From an uncultured Clostridia bacterium (GTDB lineage: Bacteria > Bacillota > Clostridia > Christensenellales > Borkfalkiaceae), in contig CATLBN010000014.1 of NCBI GenBank assembly GCA_949878885.1, positions 1 through 48,652 on the forward strand: a stretch of DNA of 48,652 nt. Reading direction: 5' to 3'. Below the pieces are notes generated by a model. It ran no database searches. It was not told the DNA's origin and was given only the letters and a program-made list of their open reading frames with translations. A program made the translations under genes and the position numbers. How positions within the stretch are numbered: the stretch's first letter is position 1; each line of letters begins with the position of its first letter. Below are positions 1-9,630 of this stretch, piece after piece.

Positions 1-10
1 GAAATTAATA

Positions 11-70
11 TTTTATTTTCCCCTAGCCGCCCTCCCGAACAGGGAGGGACGATAAGGAAAATGGGAATAA
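11..70. repeat. Palindromic repeat element, copy 1
   Basis: The core at 30-48 is a 7-bp perfect inverted repeat (CCCTCCC / GGGAGGG) around GAACA. It is preceded by a T-rich stretch and CCCCTA and followed after about 13 bases by ATGGGAATAA. The same arrangement recurs at 195-242 in the same orientation, so this looks like a dispersed REP-like or small palindromic element. No gene could be identified in 1-243. A role in transcript ends is possible but there is no clear T-tract. Confidence 0.5.
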
Positions 71-194
71 TAAGTGTGTGCCGTGTAATGTAATAAACAG
101 TTTAACCTTTGGATAACTTCATCTTATTTAAAGCAAATTTTTGACTTAATTCAACTGCATTTCGGGGGCGTTTTAGCCACTTTAGTGCAGTTTG

Positions 195-242
195 TTTTCC
201 CTACCCTCCTCCGCAAACGAAGGAGGGTTTATATGGGAATAA
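195..242. repeat. Palindromic repeat element, copy 2, abutting the giant gene's stop
   Basis: The core at 204-227 forms a hairpin with 10-bp arms and a 4-base loop. Read from the minus strand every position pairs if one G-U wobble is allowed; the plus strand has an A-C mismatch there, so a minus-strand RNA is favoured. It begins one base past the stop codon of the giant surface gene and may define the 3' end of that mRNA. The flanks TTTTCCCTA and ATGGGAATAA match copy 1. Confidence 0.5.
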
Positions 243-243
243 A

Positions 244-3200
244 TTAATTCATAGTATCGGGAGGTGTGTTTGAGTTGATGTCCGCCCACATTTGTTCGTA
301 GTCGAACCCATCGTTATAATCCTTTGCGTAATAGCTGTCGGAAAGTCCCGTAGGGTCGCCGTCGTATAACGGTCCGTAATACGGGTCGTTCAAGCCCGAA
401 GGGTCGTAATCGTCTACAAATCTGTCGTAGAAACCTTCGTCGTCGGAAATTCCTGCAAGGATTATCATTTTACGCTTGCGCATAATTACTGCCATTATTA
501 CAAAGGCTATCATTGCCGCAAGCGCCAAGGCGCCTACCGTATAAACAAGCCACCAAGGGAACGCGCCCTTTATGGAGATTGTTTGAACAGCGTCTACCGT
601 TGCTATTGTATAGTTGGGGTCGTCAACGGTTATTGTTACTTTATGACCGCCCGAAGATACAAAGTTGCCTTCGGTATAAACCGTTACTTTTACCGTTATA
701 CCGCCGTCGGTTACAAGGTATTCTTTACCGTTTGCGATATTGTCCAATATAAACGAACCTTCGCCTATCCAATGGCTTATAGAAGGCATTGGTGCGTGGC
801 GGTTTCCGTCGTAAGTGAACTCGGTTTCGCCCCAAAGAATCTGCAGCCTGCGGGGTATTATTTGATACATATCCAAGTTGCTGTCTTCGTCGGCGTTGGA
901 ACGCTTGTAAATTACGTCGAGTTTTACGCCCGTGTTGGGGTCTTCTTCAAGGTCTAACTCAAAGTTTATATTGTAGTTGCCTACCTTGGTGCGGTTGGTT
1001 ACGAATTTGTTTTGACCCAAGGGAACGTATGCCGTTGCGTGCGCTTTAAAGAATTCTTCCGCAGTTAAGCCCTGCAATACGTTTTCGTCCTTAATGGTTA
1101 TTTGAACGTAGCCCTCGTCAACAAGCACTTCGGTTAAGTTTTCGGGAACGTCGGTTCCGTACTCGATTTCGTAAGGCTTTAAGAATATAACAACGATATA
1201 TTCGTCTTCAAACTTTAACAGTACGCGCCATCTGCCGTAGTAGGTGTTGTGGTTGGATACTTCTATGCAATAGTTAATTATCCATTCGCCCGCAATTTCG
1301 GCAATGCCCGTATTGTTGTTGTCTTTTATGGGATAATGTTCGTTGCCTTCTACGTCGTCGGGTTCGGGAATTTCGTCCCTGCCTACCAAGTAAGGTTTGC
1401 TGTAAGAAAAGCTTACGGGCGCCGTTTGGTCGCCTTTGTACGATATGTAACGGTATGAATCAAGTTCGTTGCCGTCTTCGTCCTTGGCTTTTTCTTCGAT
1501 GCTTATAAAGTACTGTTCGTACTTGTCTATAATTCTTTCTTCGAAGTACCATTCGGTTCCGCGCTTACTGCTGTCGGTTATGTCGGCAAGTTTTACAACA
1601 TATACGCCGTACTGCGCCATATCGGGAGCGGCTTCTTCGTTGTTAATGCCTTCGAAAGTTACTTTGTAGTTGGGGTCGTCATTATAATGACCTTCGATAT
1701 AGTAGAAACCTGCCTGCAAATAGCCGTTTACTATTTTATCGGTAATATTCCAAGTGAAATAAATGCCTAAATCGTCGCCGTTTACGGGGATTTTATCGCC
1801 GTCGTAAGACCAAAGCTTTTTAAGTTCGGCTTGGGTAAACAAATCGCTGCCATCGCCTGCGGTAAGTTCTCTGTCGCCGTAGGTAATTTCAAAACGGTCG
1901 ATATTGATTACTATTTCGCGGGGGAATATTTCGTATTCTATCTGCTGTTTGCCGCTTACTGTTACGTTTGAAGGAACAACGGCTTTAACGTTGTATTTGC
2001 CTGCGTCTATTGCCTTGAAATCGGTAAGTTCGTTGCCTTCGGCGTCTACATATACAACTTTAAGCTTATCGGGACTGCCGTATAAATACGCGTCGGGTTT
2101 TTGTTCTTTGCCGTTGTATTCAAAGTTGGGATGACCAACCAATCTGTCGCCGTACCAAATTATGGTGCCGGGAGCCGCTATAACTTCAAGCGAGCCTACT
2201 TTGGTTACTATATCGTAGTTAGTGAGTATTGAACGCAAAAGCGCTTCGTCAACGGAAATTTCGTAGGTGCCCGGTTCGGAGAACGGAACGTACGCGCTGT
2301 CAAGCCAAGGTCCTGTAATTTTACCGTCTGCAAGAACGGTTATGCCCTCGTACTTGGTTAAATCTTCGCCGTCTACAAGTCCGTTGAATATTTCGCCTGC
2401 GGTTTCGCCCGTGCCCTTTTCGCCGAACGTTGCCGTGTAAGTAGGCGCGTTATCGCCGTAGGAAAGCGCGTTGTCGTCTACAAAACTGTCTGCCGTAACA
2501 ACAAGCTTTTTACGTTTGATTGTAAACGCCTGCTCTGCGTCGTTATCGTCGGTATCGGAAAGAGTATAGTTTTTTAACAGCTCTTTATCGCCGTTAAGCT
2601 GCATTACCATTACGTAATCGCCTGCCGCGATAACCGACTGAACGTTGTTGCCGTCAACTTTTATAACGTTGCCCTTGGAATCCTTTATTACGTATGAAAC
2701 CGTAATCTGCGTTATATCCTGGGGAAGCGCGTCGTTTAAGAATACGGTATGACTTACAAAGTGTTCTTCCGCGTCGTAAGTAAATTCGCTGTCGCCCCAC
2801 TCTATACGGATTGAACGCTTTGCTATTTTATAGGTTTTTTCCGTGTTTTCGCCCAATACGTAGTTTTTAACGGAAGAAGCGTCTATAAAGTTTGCTTTTG
2901 CGTGATATTCTACGTCTGCTTTGGAGTGGTCGGTTTCGTCAACGGTTACGGTAAGTTCGTATTTTACGCCTGCAACGTCGGTATAATAAGCCTTGGGGCT
3001 TTGGTTTTCCGCATTGTACATTAAACCGCTTTCGTCCCATTCAACGTTAACCGTTTTAGGCGCTATGTTTACATATACCGTTTCCATTCCTGCGGGTATG
3101 GCATAGTCGGAAGTGCTTACAATAGTTACCGTTACTTTGTAATATCCTGCGTCGGATATTCCGGCAAGTTCGTCGCCGATAACCGTTTGAGTGTCTTTAT

Positions 3201-6200
3201 CAACAGCTTCAAAGGTGTAAGCAAAAAGTATATAGCCTTTTGCAACCGCCACGGGGTACTGAACGTCGCCGTTGAACGTGTAATTATACCAACCGTCCTT
3301 TTCGCCGTCGAATAAAACGCCGTCAAGGTTTTCGGGTTCCCACCAGAAATCGTCTTCGCCCAAAACAAGTTTAACGATTTTGAAAGTTTGGGTAAACTTT
3401 ACGCCGTCGGGGAACGAGTAGTTGGAAGAAGCTATTGCGGCGGTTGCCGTATAACTGCCCGAGTTGCGCGCGCTGCCGGAAACTATTGCTTCAACGGTTT
3501 TGCCGTCGATTAAAAAGTCGGTGCCGTCTTCGTTGGCAAGCACTGCCTTGGGCGCGTGCTCGTCGCCGTCGTAATACCAGGTAAAATCGCTGCCGTCGGG
3601 TTTGTCGCTTTCGTCAACCCAGTTAATCCATACCGTTCTTACGGTTATTTTAAACGTTATTTGGTTGTTATCGTTTAAGAATTTGTAGTTTGCCGCGTCT
3701 TTCAAGCTTGCGCTTGCAACGTAGTTTTCGCCTGCTTCGGTAACCTCGCCCGTTACGTCAAGCTGCTCGCCCGTGGCTTTGTTGTAAGCTTCGGGCGCGT
3801 GCGCCGTGCCGTCGTAAACCCAATACCACCCGTTGGGGTCAACAACTTCGCCCGTATCGGGGTTTATACTGTCGTTATTTGCGTCGGGTTTGGAAGCGTC
3901 GGCAAATCCCGTCCACTTCCATTCTATTTCTACTTCGGCTTTTAATACCGAATACTCGCGTTCGCCGCAGCTTACGCCGTTTTCCCAATCAAGAGCGCCG
4001 CTTTCGTCAAGCTTTGCAAACACGCAGTTGGTGCGTAAATTTTCGGGCAGAGTTATGCTTGCAACGTAGTCGCCTGCAAGAATTCTGCCGCCCGAAACGG
4101 TTGCGGCGTGTTCGCTTCCGTCCCACAGCGTATATTTTGCGGTAGGCGCAAATTCTGTTACGCCGTCGTAAGTCCAGGCAAATATTTCGTTGCCTTCGCC
4201 GTCGGTCGTTCCCGTCCAATCAACGTAAATTACGTATTCGGTAATTTCGTATTCCTGCGTTGCGCCTTTAGCCTCGTCGCCGTTTAATATTATTGTATAG
4301 TTATCGGTTTTGTTAGCGGTTAAGTTGCCTTCGGCATCTTTAAGCCAAACGTTTGTTATAACCGCTTTTACCTTGTGCGAACCTACGTAATCAACCAAAT
4401 TTTCATACGTAATTTCAAATACAAGGTCGCCTAAATCTGCAAGATTGATTTGGAACTTACCGTCCGCATCGGGCGCAGAGGGCGTTGCCTCGGCTCCGTT
4501 AGTCCAATTAAACGAACTGAGTTTAATATCGGGCTGCTGCGCATTGTAAGAAAATACTGGAGAAACTATATTGCCGTCGTCGTCGGTTGTAATTCCGTCC
4601 CAAGTCCATTCAACGTCGATTTCTTTGGGTTTAACGGAATACGTTAAAGAGTCGGAATTGTTAACGCGGTAATTTTGGTTTATAAACGTGAGTTTTGCGC
4701 TGTACTTGCCTGCGTCCGTCCAGCCGCTTATCGAATAATCAACGCTTGCAACAAGGTCGTTTCCGTCAACACCGACAAGCGTTTGAACTTCGGGATTTTG
4801 CACTTTGCCGTTGTATTCCCAAACAAGCTTATCCTGCGTTGTAGAAGCGTCTACCGCCGCGCCTTGGTTATCAAGCCAAATTACGTTTAACGGCTTGGGT
4901 AAAATTACGTACCTTGCCACGGTGGGAATTGCGTTGCCAGCCGCGTCTTTAAACGTAAAGTCGTCGGTTATACGCACGCTGTATGCGCCGTAGCCTACGT
5001 TTTGCATTGCGCCTTCGTAATTCAACGCAACTTCTTTTCCGCTTACATCTTTATAGAACGGCTTAGCGCATAAATCGCCGCCCGTATATATGAAGGCAAG
5101 CACCATATCGGGAGCTTCGGGAGTACCCAAGTCAACCGCTTTATAGTCGGTGCCGTCTACCGATATGTACGCGCCCGTCCAATTTTCGTCAACAGGTTCG
5201 CCTTTCCAAATTATATTGTCTATTTCAAGTTTTGCTATTGTGAACTTCATTCTTGCAAGCGTAGGCGTAGGATTAGCCGAGCTTACTACAAGTATAAAGT
5301 TTTTATTAGTATCGTCGTTGGGGTCAAGCCAAGCCGAAGCGTAATGTTCGCCTACGGACGAAGTTGCGCCTACAACCGATAATTTTAAGTTTATTGCAGT
5401 TGCGCCGTCGAGATACGCTTCAAGCGAAGGCACGGGAGCGTGCTCTTTGCCGTCGTATATCCAATACCACGCGTTGGGGTCTGCCGCTTCGCCCGTAATG
5501 GGGTCTTTTGTGTCGTTGAGCGCGTCGCCGAAATCCCATTTTACCGCGGAAGCAACCACCGCAAACGGATTGATTTTAAACGATACGCTGCCTGTGCCGT
5601 CAACCGCCGCAAAATTGTCGCCGAGCTGCGCCTTGGAGGTGTAGCTGCCGGCGTCTGTAGCGCCGGTAGCGGTTATTGCGCCGAGTTCGCCGTCGGCATT
5701 CTGCATTGACGAAACTAAATCTTTATACCACTGCGGTTGCGCCGCAACGTATTCGCTGTCTAACACCGCGGTAGGAGTGCGGAGTTTTCCGCTGTACATA
5801 ACTTGGGTGTTGGTCCAGCTGAGTTTTACGTTTAGAGGTTTAATTACGTAGTCGCATTCGAATTTATCGGAATCGTACGCAAATTCTGCGGAAGGCGCAA
5901 GGAACGAAGTCCATTCTCCCGAGTCTGTTTTAACGCCGCTTTGGCTTACGGCAAGATTTTCGTAAGTGTTGCCGTGTTCATCGGTCGCAGTGTATGCGTA
6001 AATTGCCGAAGGCGTTTGAGGTTTTCCGTTGTAATAGAACGTAAACTTACCGTCTTCCACAAAAACGTATCCGCCGCCGTTGATTTTAATTTCGGCTCCG
6101 CCCATATCCGCAATTTGCTGTTTGGTATAATACGTTGTGTTATCTACAAACACTACCCATTTAATATTTACGGGGTCTTTTTCGCCGGCTTTACGCGTAA

Positions 6201-9200
6201 TTAAAAACGTTATATATGTATTATCTACAAATTCGCCGTCGGTGGAAAATTCAAACCTCTGGGCAAGTTCGCCGAAACCTTCTGTCGAAGGTCCGTCAAG
6301 TCTTCCCAATGCTTTATAACCCGTAACGTCGTTTACAGCCCATTCAACGCCGTCGTCGTAAGACGCGCCGGGATAGCTTACGGTAAGATTAAACGAAACT
6401 TCTATTTCGTCGCCGCTTGCATTGAATACTTTGGTTTTTGCAACCGCCGTATAACCGGGACCTTTACCTTTAATAAGTCCCCAAACGTAGCTGGGAGTGC
6501 CTACTATTTCGTCGCCGCTTGATTCGTACCAAGTTACGTCGGTTATAAGTCCTTTTATTATTTTAAAACCTACGCTTGCATTTTCAAGTTCGTAGTTATC
6601 AACGTTAAAGCCGTCAGTAATATCGGTTCTGAAAGCAACGGTAGCTTCGTACCTGTCAAGCCCTTTAATTGCGGTAACTTCCTTTTCCGCACCCGTTACT
6701 GTTAAATAATCGCCTAAGTCCGCTCCGCCGGATACTTCGCCCGGAGTAAGCGTTGCGTTTGCCGTGGGAACATGCTGCTTTCCGTCGTATCTCCACGCAA
6801 TAACGCCGTCTTCCACGCCGTTTGCACCCAATCCCGTCCAAACGATTTTTACTTTTCTCTTTTCTATGGAGAATTGCAAAACGTCGTTATCCAAAACGTA
6901 GTTGGAGTCGCTTATAGTAACTTTTACGCAATACGTGCCTACATTTAATCTTATATCGTTATCGTAAGCGCCCGTAGTTCCGCCCGTTACCGTTGCGTAA
7001 GATACGGTAGAATTAAGCGCAAGTCCGCCTACCACGCCCGTATCGCCTGAAATACTCTCTGCCTCGGTTTCGAAAGTATAACGCGTATTTCCGGAAGTAT
7101 TGCTGAAATCGGTTCTGCTGTCAAATCCCGAATACGTCCACTTGTAAGTGTTTTTATATTCGTCGTCTGCAACCGTGTTTTTAACCCAATTTACTGTAAC
7201 GGTTCTAGGCGTAATTTTAAACGCCTGCTCCGCATACTCTATATTTTCTCCGTTTTTGTTTACTAAATTGTAATTGTCTTTGGCTGTTCCGCCTATTACG
7301 GCAAACGCCGTGTATTCGCCCGCGCTCTTGGGCACAAGAGTTTCGTCGGCGTTTTCTATACCCGACCCCTTTGCGTAAGATACGTCAACAGTAACCGCAC
7401 CGGCGGTATCCGAACTTATAAGTCCTTCTAAAACCGCGTTAAAAGTATGGTCTTTACCGTCGTAAATCCAATGCAATCCGTCCGCCGCGTCGTTTTTAAC
7501 GTCGTCGCCTACCCATTTTACGGTAATAGACAGTTTTTTAATTGTAAATTCTTCCCACTCGCTTTCCGCAATGTAATAGTTGGGGTTTTGCCCGTTAAGA
7601 CTTGCGGAAACGGTATATACGCCTGCGTTTTTGGGAGCCGTAGATACGGTTTGCGTTCCGCTTTGCTCTCTGTAACGCACGTTTACAACGTCGTTACCCA
7701 AGCCCAAATCGTCCCAATCCACGCCTTGCTGATTGCTGTCTAACGTAGCGGTAAACGAATGCTGCAAACCGTTATAGTCCCAATACCAGCCTTCGTCTTC
7801 GTCGCCTTCGGCGTCGTCGCGGTTCCAAATAACGTTAAGCGCCTTGGGTTTAACCGTAAACGTAACGCTTCTGGGCGCGTTGTCTTCCGCGCCTTCCCAA
7901 GCGGCATATTCGTCTTTTAAACTAAACCAGAATGTGTACGTACCTGCGTTTTTAACAGAGAACAAGCCTTTATCCGCGTCAAGTTCAATCCAATCGGCTG
8001 TTTCAACCGCTTCCGGCGTAACCGTTTGGGTTGTGCCGTCAACTTCCCAAGACGCGCTTAAAAAGTTGCTTTTTTCGGAAAATCTTACCGCGGTTTGCAT
8101 TGCGCCCGAATAGGTAAGTCCGTCGTTTAATTCCGTTGCGCCCTGCGCCGAAGCAACAACCATAGGCTGGAACGGCAGCGATTCAACGTCCAAAGCAACC
8201 GCGCGTAAGTTTAAGTTGATTGCGGGACGGACGCCGCTTAACGTGTCGGTATTTGCGTAAACGCGAGCCGAACCGTCCGCCGTTATAGAATAAGTATAGT
8301 TTGCCGCGCCGCTGTCGCCCGAACGCGTTAAATAATTTGCAGAATCTTTAAGCTGATTGGAAGAAAGATTCCAAATTCCGGCTTTTGCGGAAGTGCCGAG
8401 TTCGGTCAAACTGGGAAGCCAAATTTTATCGCCTGCCCAATCGAAATAACCGTCGCGGTCTTCGTAATTGCGCGTTTCGTATAAATAATCGTATCCGTTA
8501 AGCGGAGCCGCCGATTCGTTGGGTACGGCGTTGCCGGGTTTTTCAAAAGACGAACCTTGGTTTCTCTGCCAATCCATTTGCGCGGGCACGGCAAGATAAG
8601 CGCCGTAAGTCTGCGCAAAATTCTGCCATTCCGCGTCTGCCGTACCGCTTGTAAGCGCGGAAACATTGGGACCTGCCGCGTAAGCGCTGCCTACAAGATA
8701 GCTTCTTACAAGGCTGGTTCCGTACATATCGCCGGGATATTTGTAATTTACGTTGTTTGCGCTCCAATTATTTGCAAACATAGAGTTACCGGAACTTGCG
8801 GCAAGAAACAGCGTAACTATTACGTCGCCCGAACCGGATTCCGAAACATACACAACGTGCCACTCTTTGCCGCCGATTGTAAGCTTTGTTTCTTCGCCGT
8901 TCTGCGCGGTAAGTTCCGCCGAGGTAATTTTTTTACCGTCTTTTGCGTCAACCGCATTCTTTAAATCCGCATACGACAAAACGGACGCGCCGCCCAACTG
9001 CCCGTATAAGGCTTTAAGCTCGTCCTCGAAATCAGCGGTAAAACCGCCGTTGCCGAAACTTATTGTGGTTGCGGCAGCGGAACTGTTACCGTTATATTTT
9101 ATTGAATTTAATGTTAGTCCCAAAACGCAGCACATCAGTGCAACTAAAGTTAGCACAAAAAGGCTGATCCTTCTAGGCATCCCTTTACCCAAATGTTTCA

Positions 9201-9201
9201 T
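244..9201 (-). CDS. Giant membrane-anchored surface protein with about 20 MBG-like repeats
   Basis: A 2985-residue secreted protein. Residues 11-31 are a hydrophobic signal segment after a basic start. Residues ~50-340 resemble the DUF6273 domain of clostridial surface proteins, with the ending GVRPAINLNL at 323-332. From ~450 to ~2875 there are about 20 modules of ~100 residues, each with an x-V-x-W strand, W-x-Y-(D/N)-G-x-x-H-x-P, a (D/N)AG-x-Y-x-(V/A) strand and a N-Y-x-(L/V) strand; these match MBG-type bacterial Ig-like domains. A membrane helix lies at ~2882-2907, followed by RKRK and a 78-residue acidic, tyrosine-rich tail. No LPXTG motif is present. M1 is preferred over M8 because M8 has a purine run directly abutting it. 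A likely role is adhesion or a cell-surface stalk; the ligand is unknown. It is monocistronic with its own promoter. Confidence 0.85.
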   Translation of the reverse strand: MKHLGKGMPRRISLFVLTLVALMCCVLGLTLNSIKYNGNSSAAATTISFGNGGFTADFEDELKALYGQLGGASVLSYADLKNAVDAKDGKKITSAELTAQNGEETKLTIGGKEWHVVYVSESGSGDVIVTLFLAASSGNSMFANNWSANNVNYKYPGDMYGTSLVRSYLVGSAYAAGPNVSALTSGTADAEWQNFAQTYGAYLAVPAQMDWQRNQGSSFEKPGNAVPNESAAPLNGYDYLYETRNYEDRDGYFDWAGDKIWLPSLTELGTSAKAGIWNLSSNQLKDSANYLTRSGDSGAANYTYSITADGSARVYANTDTLSGVRPAINLNLRAVALDVESLPFQPMVVASAQGATELNDGLTYSGAMQTAVRFSEKSNFLSASWEVDGTTQTVTPEAVETADWIELDADKGLFSVKNAGTYTFWFSLKDEYAAWEGAEDNAPRSVTFTVKPKALNVIWNRDDAEGDEDEGWYWDYNGLQHSFTATLDSNQQGVDWDDLGLGNDVVNVRYREQSGTQTVSTAPKNAGVYTVSASLNGQNPNYYIAESEWEEFTIKKLSITVKWVGDDVKNDAADGLHWIYDGKDHTFNAVLEGLISSDTAGAVTVDVSYAKGSGIENADETLVPKSAGEYTAFAVIGGTAKDNYNLVNKNGENIEYAEQAFKITPRTVTVNWVKNTVADDEYKNTYKWTYSGFDSRTDFSNTSGNTRYTFETEAESISGDTGVVGGLALNSTVSYATVTGGTTGAYDNDIRLNVGTYCVKVTISDSNYVLDNDVLQFSIEKRKVKIVWTGLGANGVEDGVIAWRYDGKQHVPTANATLTPGEVSGGADLGDYLTVTGAEKEVTAIKGLDRYEATVAFRTDITDGFNVDNYELENASVGFKIIKGLITDVTWYESSGDEIVGTPSYVWGLIKGKGPGYTAVAKTKVFNASGDEIEVSFNLTVSYPGASYDDGVEWAVNDVTGYKALGRLDGPSTEGFGELAQRFEFSTDGEFVDNTYITFLITRKAGEKDPVNIKWVVFVDNTTYYTKQQIADMGGAEIKINGGGYVFVEDGKFTFYYNGKPQTPSAIYAYTATDEHGNTYENLAVSQSGVKTDSGEWTSFLAPSAEFAYDSDKFECDYVIKPLNVKLSWTNTQVMYSGKLRTPTAVLDSEYVAAQPQWYKDLVSSMQNADGELGAITATGATDAGSYTSKAQLGDNFAAVDGTGSVSFKINPFAVVASAVKWDFGDALNDTKDPITGEAADPNAWYWIYDGKEHAPVPSLEAYLDGATAINLKLSVVGATSSVGEHYASAWLDPNDDTNKNFILVVSSANPTPTLARMKFTIAKLEIDNIIWKGEPVDENWTGAYISVDGTDYKAVDLGTPEAPDMVLAFIYTGGDLCAKPFYKDVSGKEVALNYEGAMQNVGYGAYSVRITDDFTFKDAAGNAIPTVARYVILPKPLNVIWLDNQGAAVDASTTQDKLVWEYNGKVQNPEVQTLVGVDGNDLVASVDYSISGWTDAGKYSAKLTFINQNYRVNNSDSLTYSVKPKEIDVEWTWDGITTDDDGNIVSPVFSYNAQQPDIKLSSFNWTNGAEATPSAPDADGKFQINLADLGDLVFEITYENLVDYVGSHKVKAVITNVWLKDAEGNLTANKTDNYTIILNGDEAKGATQEYEITEYVIYVDWTGTTDGEGNEIFAWTYDGVTEFAPTAKYTLWDGSEHAATVSGGRILAGDYVASITLPENLRTNCVFAKLDESGALDWENGVSCGEREYSVLKAEVEIEWKWTGFADASKPDANNDSINPDTGEVVDPNGWYWVYDGTAHAPEAYNKATGEQLDVTGEVTEAGENYVASASLKDAANYKFLNDNNQITFKITVRTVWINWVDESDKPDGSDFTWYYDGDEHAPKAVLANEDGTDFLIDGKTVEAIVSGSARNSGSYTATAAIASSNYSFPDGVKFTQTFKIVKLVLGEDDFWWEPENLDGVLFDGEKDGWYNYTFNGDVQYPVAVAKGYILFAYTFEAVDKDTQTVIGDELAGISDAGYYKVTVTIVSTSDYAIPAGMETVYVNIAPKTVNVEWDESGLMYNAENQSPKAYYTDVAGVKYELTVTVDETDHSKADVEYHAKANFIDASSVKNYVLGENTEKTYKIAKRSIRIEWGDSEFTYDAEEHFVSHTVFLNDALPQDITQITVSYVIKDSKGNVIKVDGNNVQSVIAAGDYVMVMQLNGDKELLKNYTLSDTDDNDAEQAFTIKRKKLVVTADSFVDDNALSYGDNAPTYTATFGEKGTGETAGEIFNGLVDGEDLTKYEGITVLADGKITGPWLDSAYVPFSEPGTYEISVDEALLRSILTNYDIVTKVGSLEVIAAPGTIIWYGDRLVGHPNFEYNGKEQKPDAYLYGSPDKLKVVYVDAEGNELTDFKAIDAGKYNVKAVVPSNVTVSGKQQIEYEIFPREIVINIDRFEITYGDRELTAGDGSDLFTQAELKKLWSYDGDKIPVNGDDLGIYFTWNITDKIVNGYLQAGFYYIEGHYNDDPNYKVTFEGINNEEAAPDMAQYGVYVVKLADITDSSKRGTEWYFEERIIDKYEQYFISIEEKAKDEDGNELDSYRYISYKGDQTAPVSFSYSKPYLVGRDEIPEPDDVEGNEHYPIKDNNNTGIAEIAGEWIINYCIEVSNHNTYYGRWRVLLKFEDEYIVVIFLKPYEIEYGTDVPENLTEVLVDEGYVQITIKDENVLQGLTAEEFFKAHATAYVPLGQNKFVTNRTKVGNYNINFELDLEEDPNTGVKLDVIYKRSNADEDSNLDMYQIIPRRLQILWGETEFTYDGNRHAPMPSISHWIGEGSFILDNIANGKEYLVTDGGITVKVTVYTEGNFVSSGGHKVTITVDDPNYTIATVDAVQTISIKGAFPWWLVYTVGALALAAMIAFVIMAVIMRKRKMIILAGISDDEGFYDRFVDDYDPSGLNDPYYGPLYDGDPTGLSDSYYAKDYNDGFDYEQMWADINSNTPPDTMN

Positions 9202-9477
9202 TTACCCACATCCCTTTGCAAGACTGCCCGCGCTTCCCAAAGCGGCGAACCGTCCGTATAATTTACCTGCCGCTTTCCCAAAAACGGCAAGCAAAATATT
9301 TAACCTTGCAATCCGTAAAGATTGCGTTGAGTTACCTCCGTATAATATAAATATGGAATACAAGCGCGGTTTTCCAAACCCGTTTAACCGTTCCCAATTC
9401 GGTTAAACCGCTATACAAGCGGCTTGGAAATACAATTTAAAACGTGCTCAGGATATAATCCTAGATGTATTATCCTA
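9202..9477 (-). promoter_or_regulatory. Long structured 5' leader of the giant surface gene
   Basis: About 275 nt separate the predicted transcription start from the start codon. The RNA can form three clear hairpins. One at 9382-9408 has a 9-bp perfect stem. One at 9266-9291 has 11 bp with two G-U pairs and a TGGG loop. One at 9231-9244 has 5 bp and a TGGG loop. A further small stem (GCAATC/GATTGC) lies between them. The 10-mer tccgtataat (plus strand) occurs at 9253-9262 and 9337-9346. No riboswitch family was recognised. The remaining gap up to the integrase (9513-9630) is AT-rich with nothing recognised. Confidence 0.45.
9450..9476 (-). promoter_or_regulatory. Operator-like repeat at the transcription start of the giant gene
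   Basis: On the minus strand the segment reads AGGATAATAC, then ATCT, then AGGATTATATCCT: two direct AGGAT half-sites with the second also forming an inverted repeat (AGGAT/ATCCT). It begins eight bases past the -10 box, so a bound protein would cover the initiation site. The regulator is unknown. Confidence 0.35.
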
Positions 9478-9483
9478 TGTTCA

Positions 9484-9512
9484 TTTTATAACGAAAATTT
9501 ACTTATGTCAAG
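9484..9512 (-). promoter_or_regulatory. Sigma-A promoter of the giant surface gene
   Basis: Minus strand: TTGACA (9507-9512), a 17-base spacer, then TAAAAT (9484-9489). The -35 box is perfect and the spacer optimal. The predicted start is near 9477. Confidence 0.7.
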
Positions 9513-9630
9513 AAATTTGTCAAAAAATTGTTGCCAAATTCTGCCGCGGCGACGTTAAATTAAGTATTTTTACGTTAATTGCAACTAATTTGTGAATTGT
9601 AAGCGCAAAACTGTTTCACATAATCTACGG

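Noticed and set aside
8753-9406. 217-codon plus-strand reading frame opposite the giant gene
   Set aside because: Shadow of the minus-strand gene; no ribosome binding site or recognisable protein.
9382-9408. RYYYAAC/GTTRRRY pair resembling an integron attC site next to a tyrosine recombinase
   Set aside because: The match follows from one short perfect hairpin; the second pair of boxes and usual attC length are missing, and the recombinase looks phage-type, not an integron integrase.
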